Positions 6,277-6,323 of a DNA stretch of 6,323 bases are shown piece by piece. Source of the DNA: Planctomycetota bacterium (GTDB taxonomy: Bacteria; Planctomycetota; Brocadiia; JAJRTI01); the NCBI GenBank assembly GCA_024278415.1, contig JAJRTI010000857.1:1-6323 (forward strand), written 5' to 3'. Numbering within the stretch: the stretch's first letter is position 1; every line of letters begins with the position of its first letter. The notes below the pieces were generated by a model. That model saw only the letters and a list, made by a program, of their open reading frames with translations, did not search any database and was not told the origin of the DNA. The position numbers and the translations under genes were made by a program.

Positions 6277-6323
6277 CCTGCTCTGGCCTGCGTGGCAGCG
6301 GGTGGAGGAGGGACACGACGCGA

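Noticed and set aside
6210..6323. Plus-strand open frame from ATG 6210 running off the right edge
   Set aside because: The 38 codons are Arg/Ser-rich with no ribosome site and no recognisable pattern, so this is expected noise in GC-rich DNA.

Overview
The window is GC-rich bacterial chromosomal DNA of ordinary housekeeping and accessory character. Every gene I can support lies on the minus strand, so transcription runs from high to low coordinates. The mix resembles gene content often seen in Planctomycetota, Lentisphaerota, Hydrogenedentota and related free-living lineages. It includes a CBM9-like lipoprotein, a uronate-isomerase-like amidohydrolase, a secreted HEAT-repeat protein ending in a W-x2-WW motif, and a short bacterial MetRS with a KFSTS signature loop. 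The phylum is an inference from gene content only; there is no rRNA or other marker to fix it.

In transcription order: (1) 6082-6323 is a leader or intergenic stretch with no gene I can defend. (2) 6081-4963 encodes an exported 372-residue protein with a beta-rich N-terminal domain and C-terminal HEAT-like helices, preceded by a strong Shine-Dalgarno. (3) 4679-4962 is intergenic and holds a plausible sigma70-type promoter for the next gene. (4) 4678-2984 is metG, methionyl-tRNA synthetase, complete at 564 residues. (5) 2752-2983 contains palindromic GCATGC-rich DNA and an extended -10 promoter. (6) 2751-1882 is a lipoprotein with a CBM9-like domain. (7) 1879-644 is an amidohydrolase starting 2 nt after that stop, so the two genes look translationally coupled. 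Its reading frame is cut by one in-frame amber codon at 1640-1642 while everything on both sides is intact. (8) About 411-643 is intergenic and holds a good TTGACA / CATAAC promoter with a small palindrome near the start site. (9) 410 (or 254) to 1 is the 5' part of an exported TPR-like protein that runs off the left edge.

The lipoprotein-amidohydrolase pair is the only obvious functional unit. Its likely theme is capture of a carbohydrate at the envelope and catabolism of an acidic sugar or related compound in the cytoplasm, but the substrate is not readable from sequence. MetRS and the two exported repeat proteins look like independent units. The most notable observation is the lone amber codon in the amidohydrolase. 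TAG also ends MetRS, the HEAT protein and the amidohydrolase itself, so a genome-wide reassignment of TAG is unlikely. A nonsense mutation or a sequence error is the simplest reading. I see no mobile element, CRISPR array, RNA gene or clear new multi-gene system.
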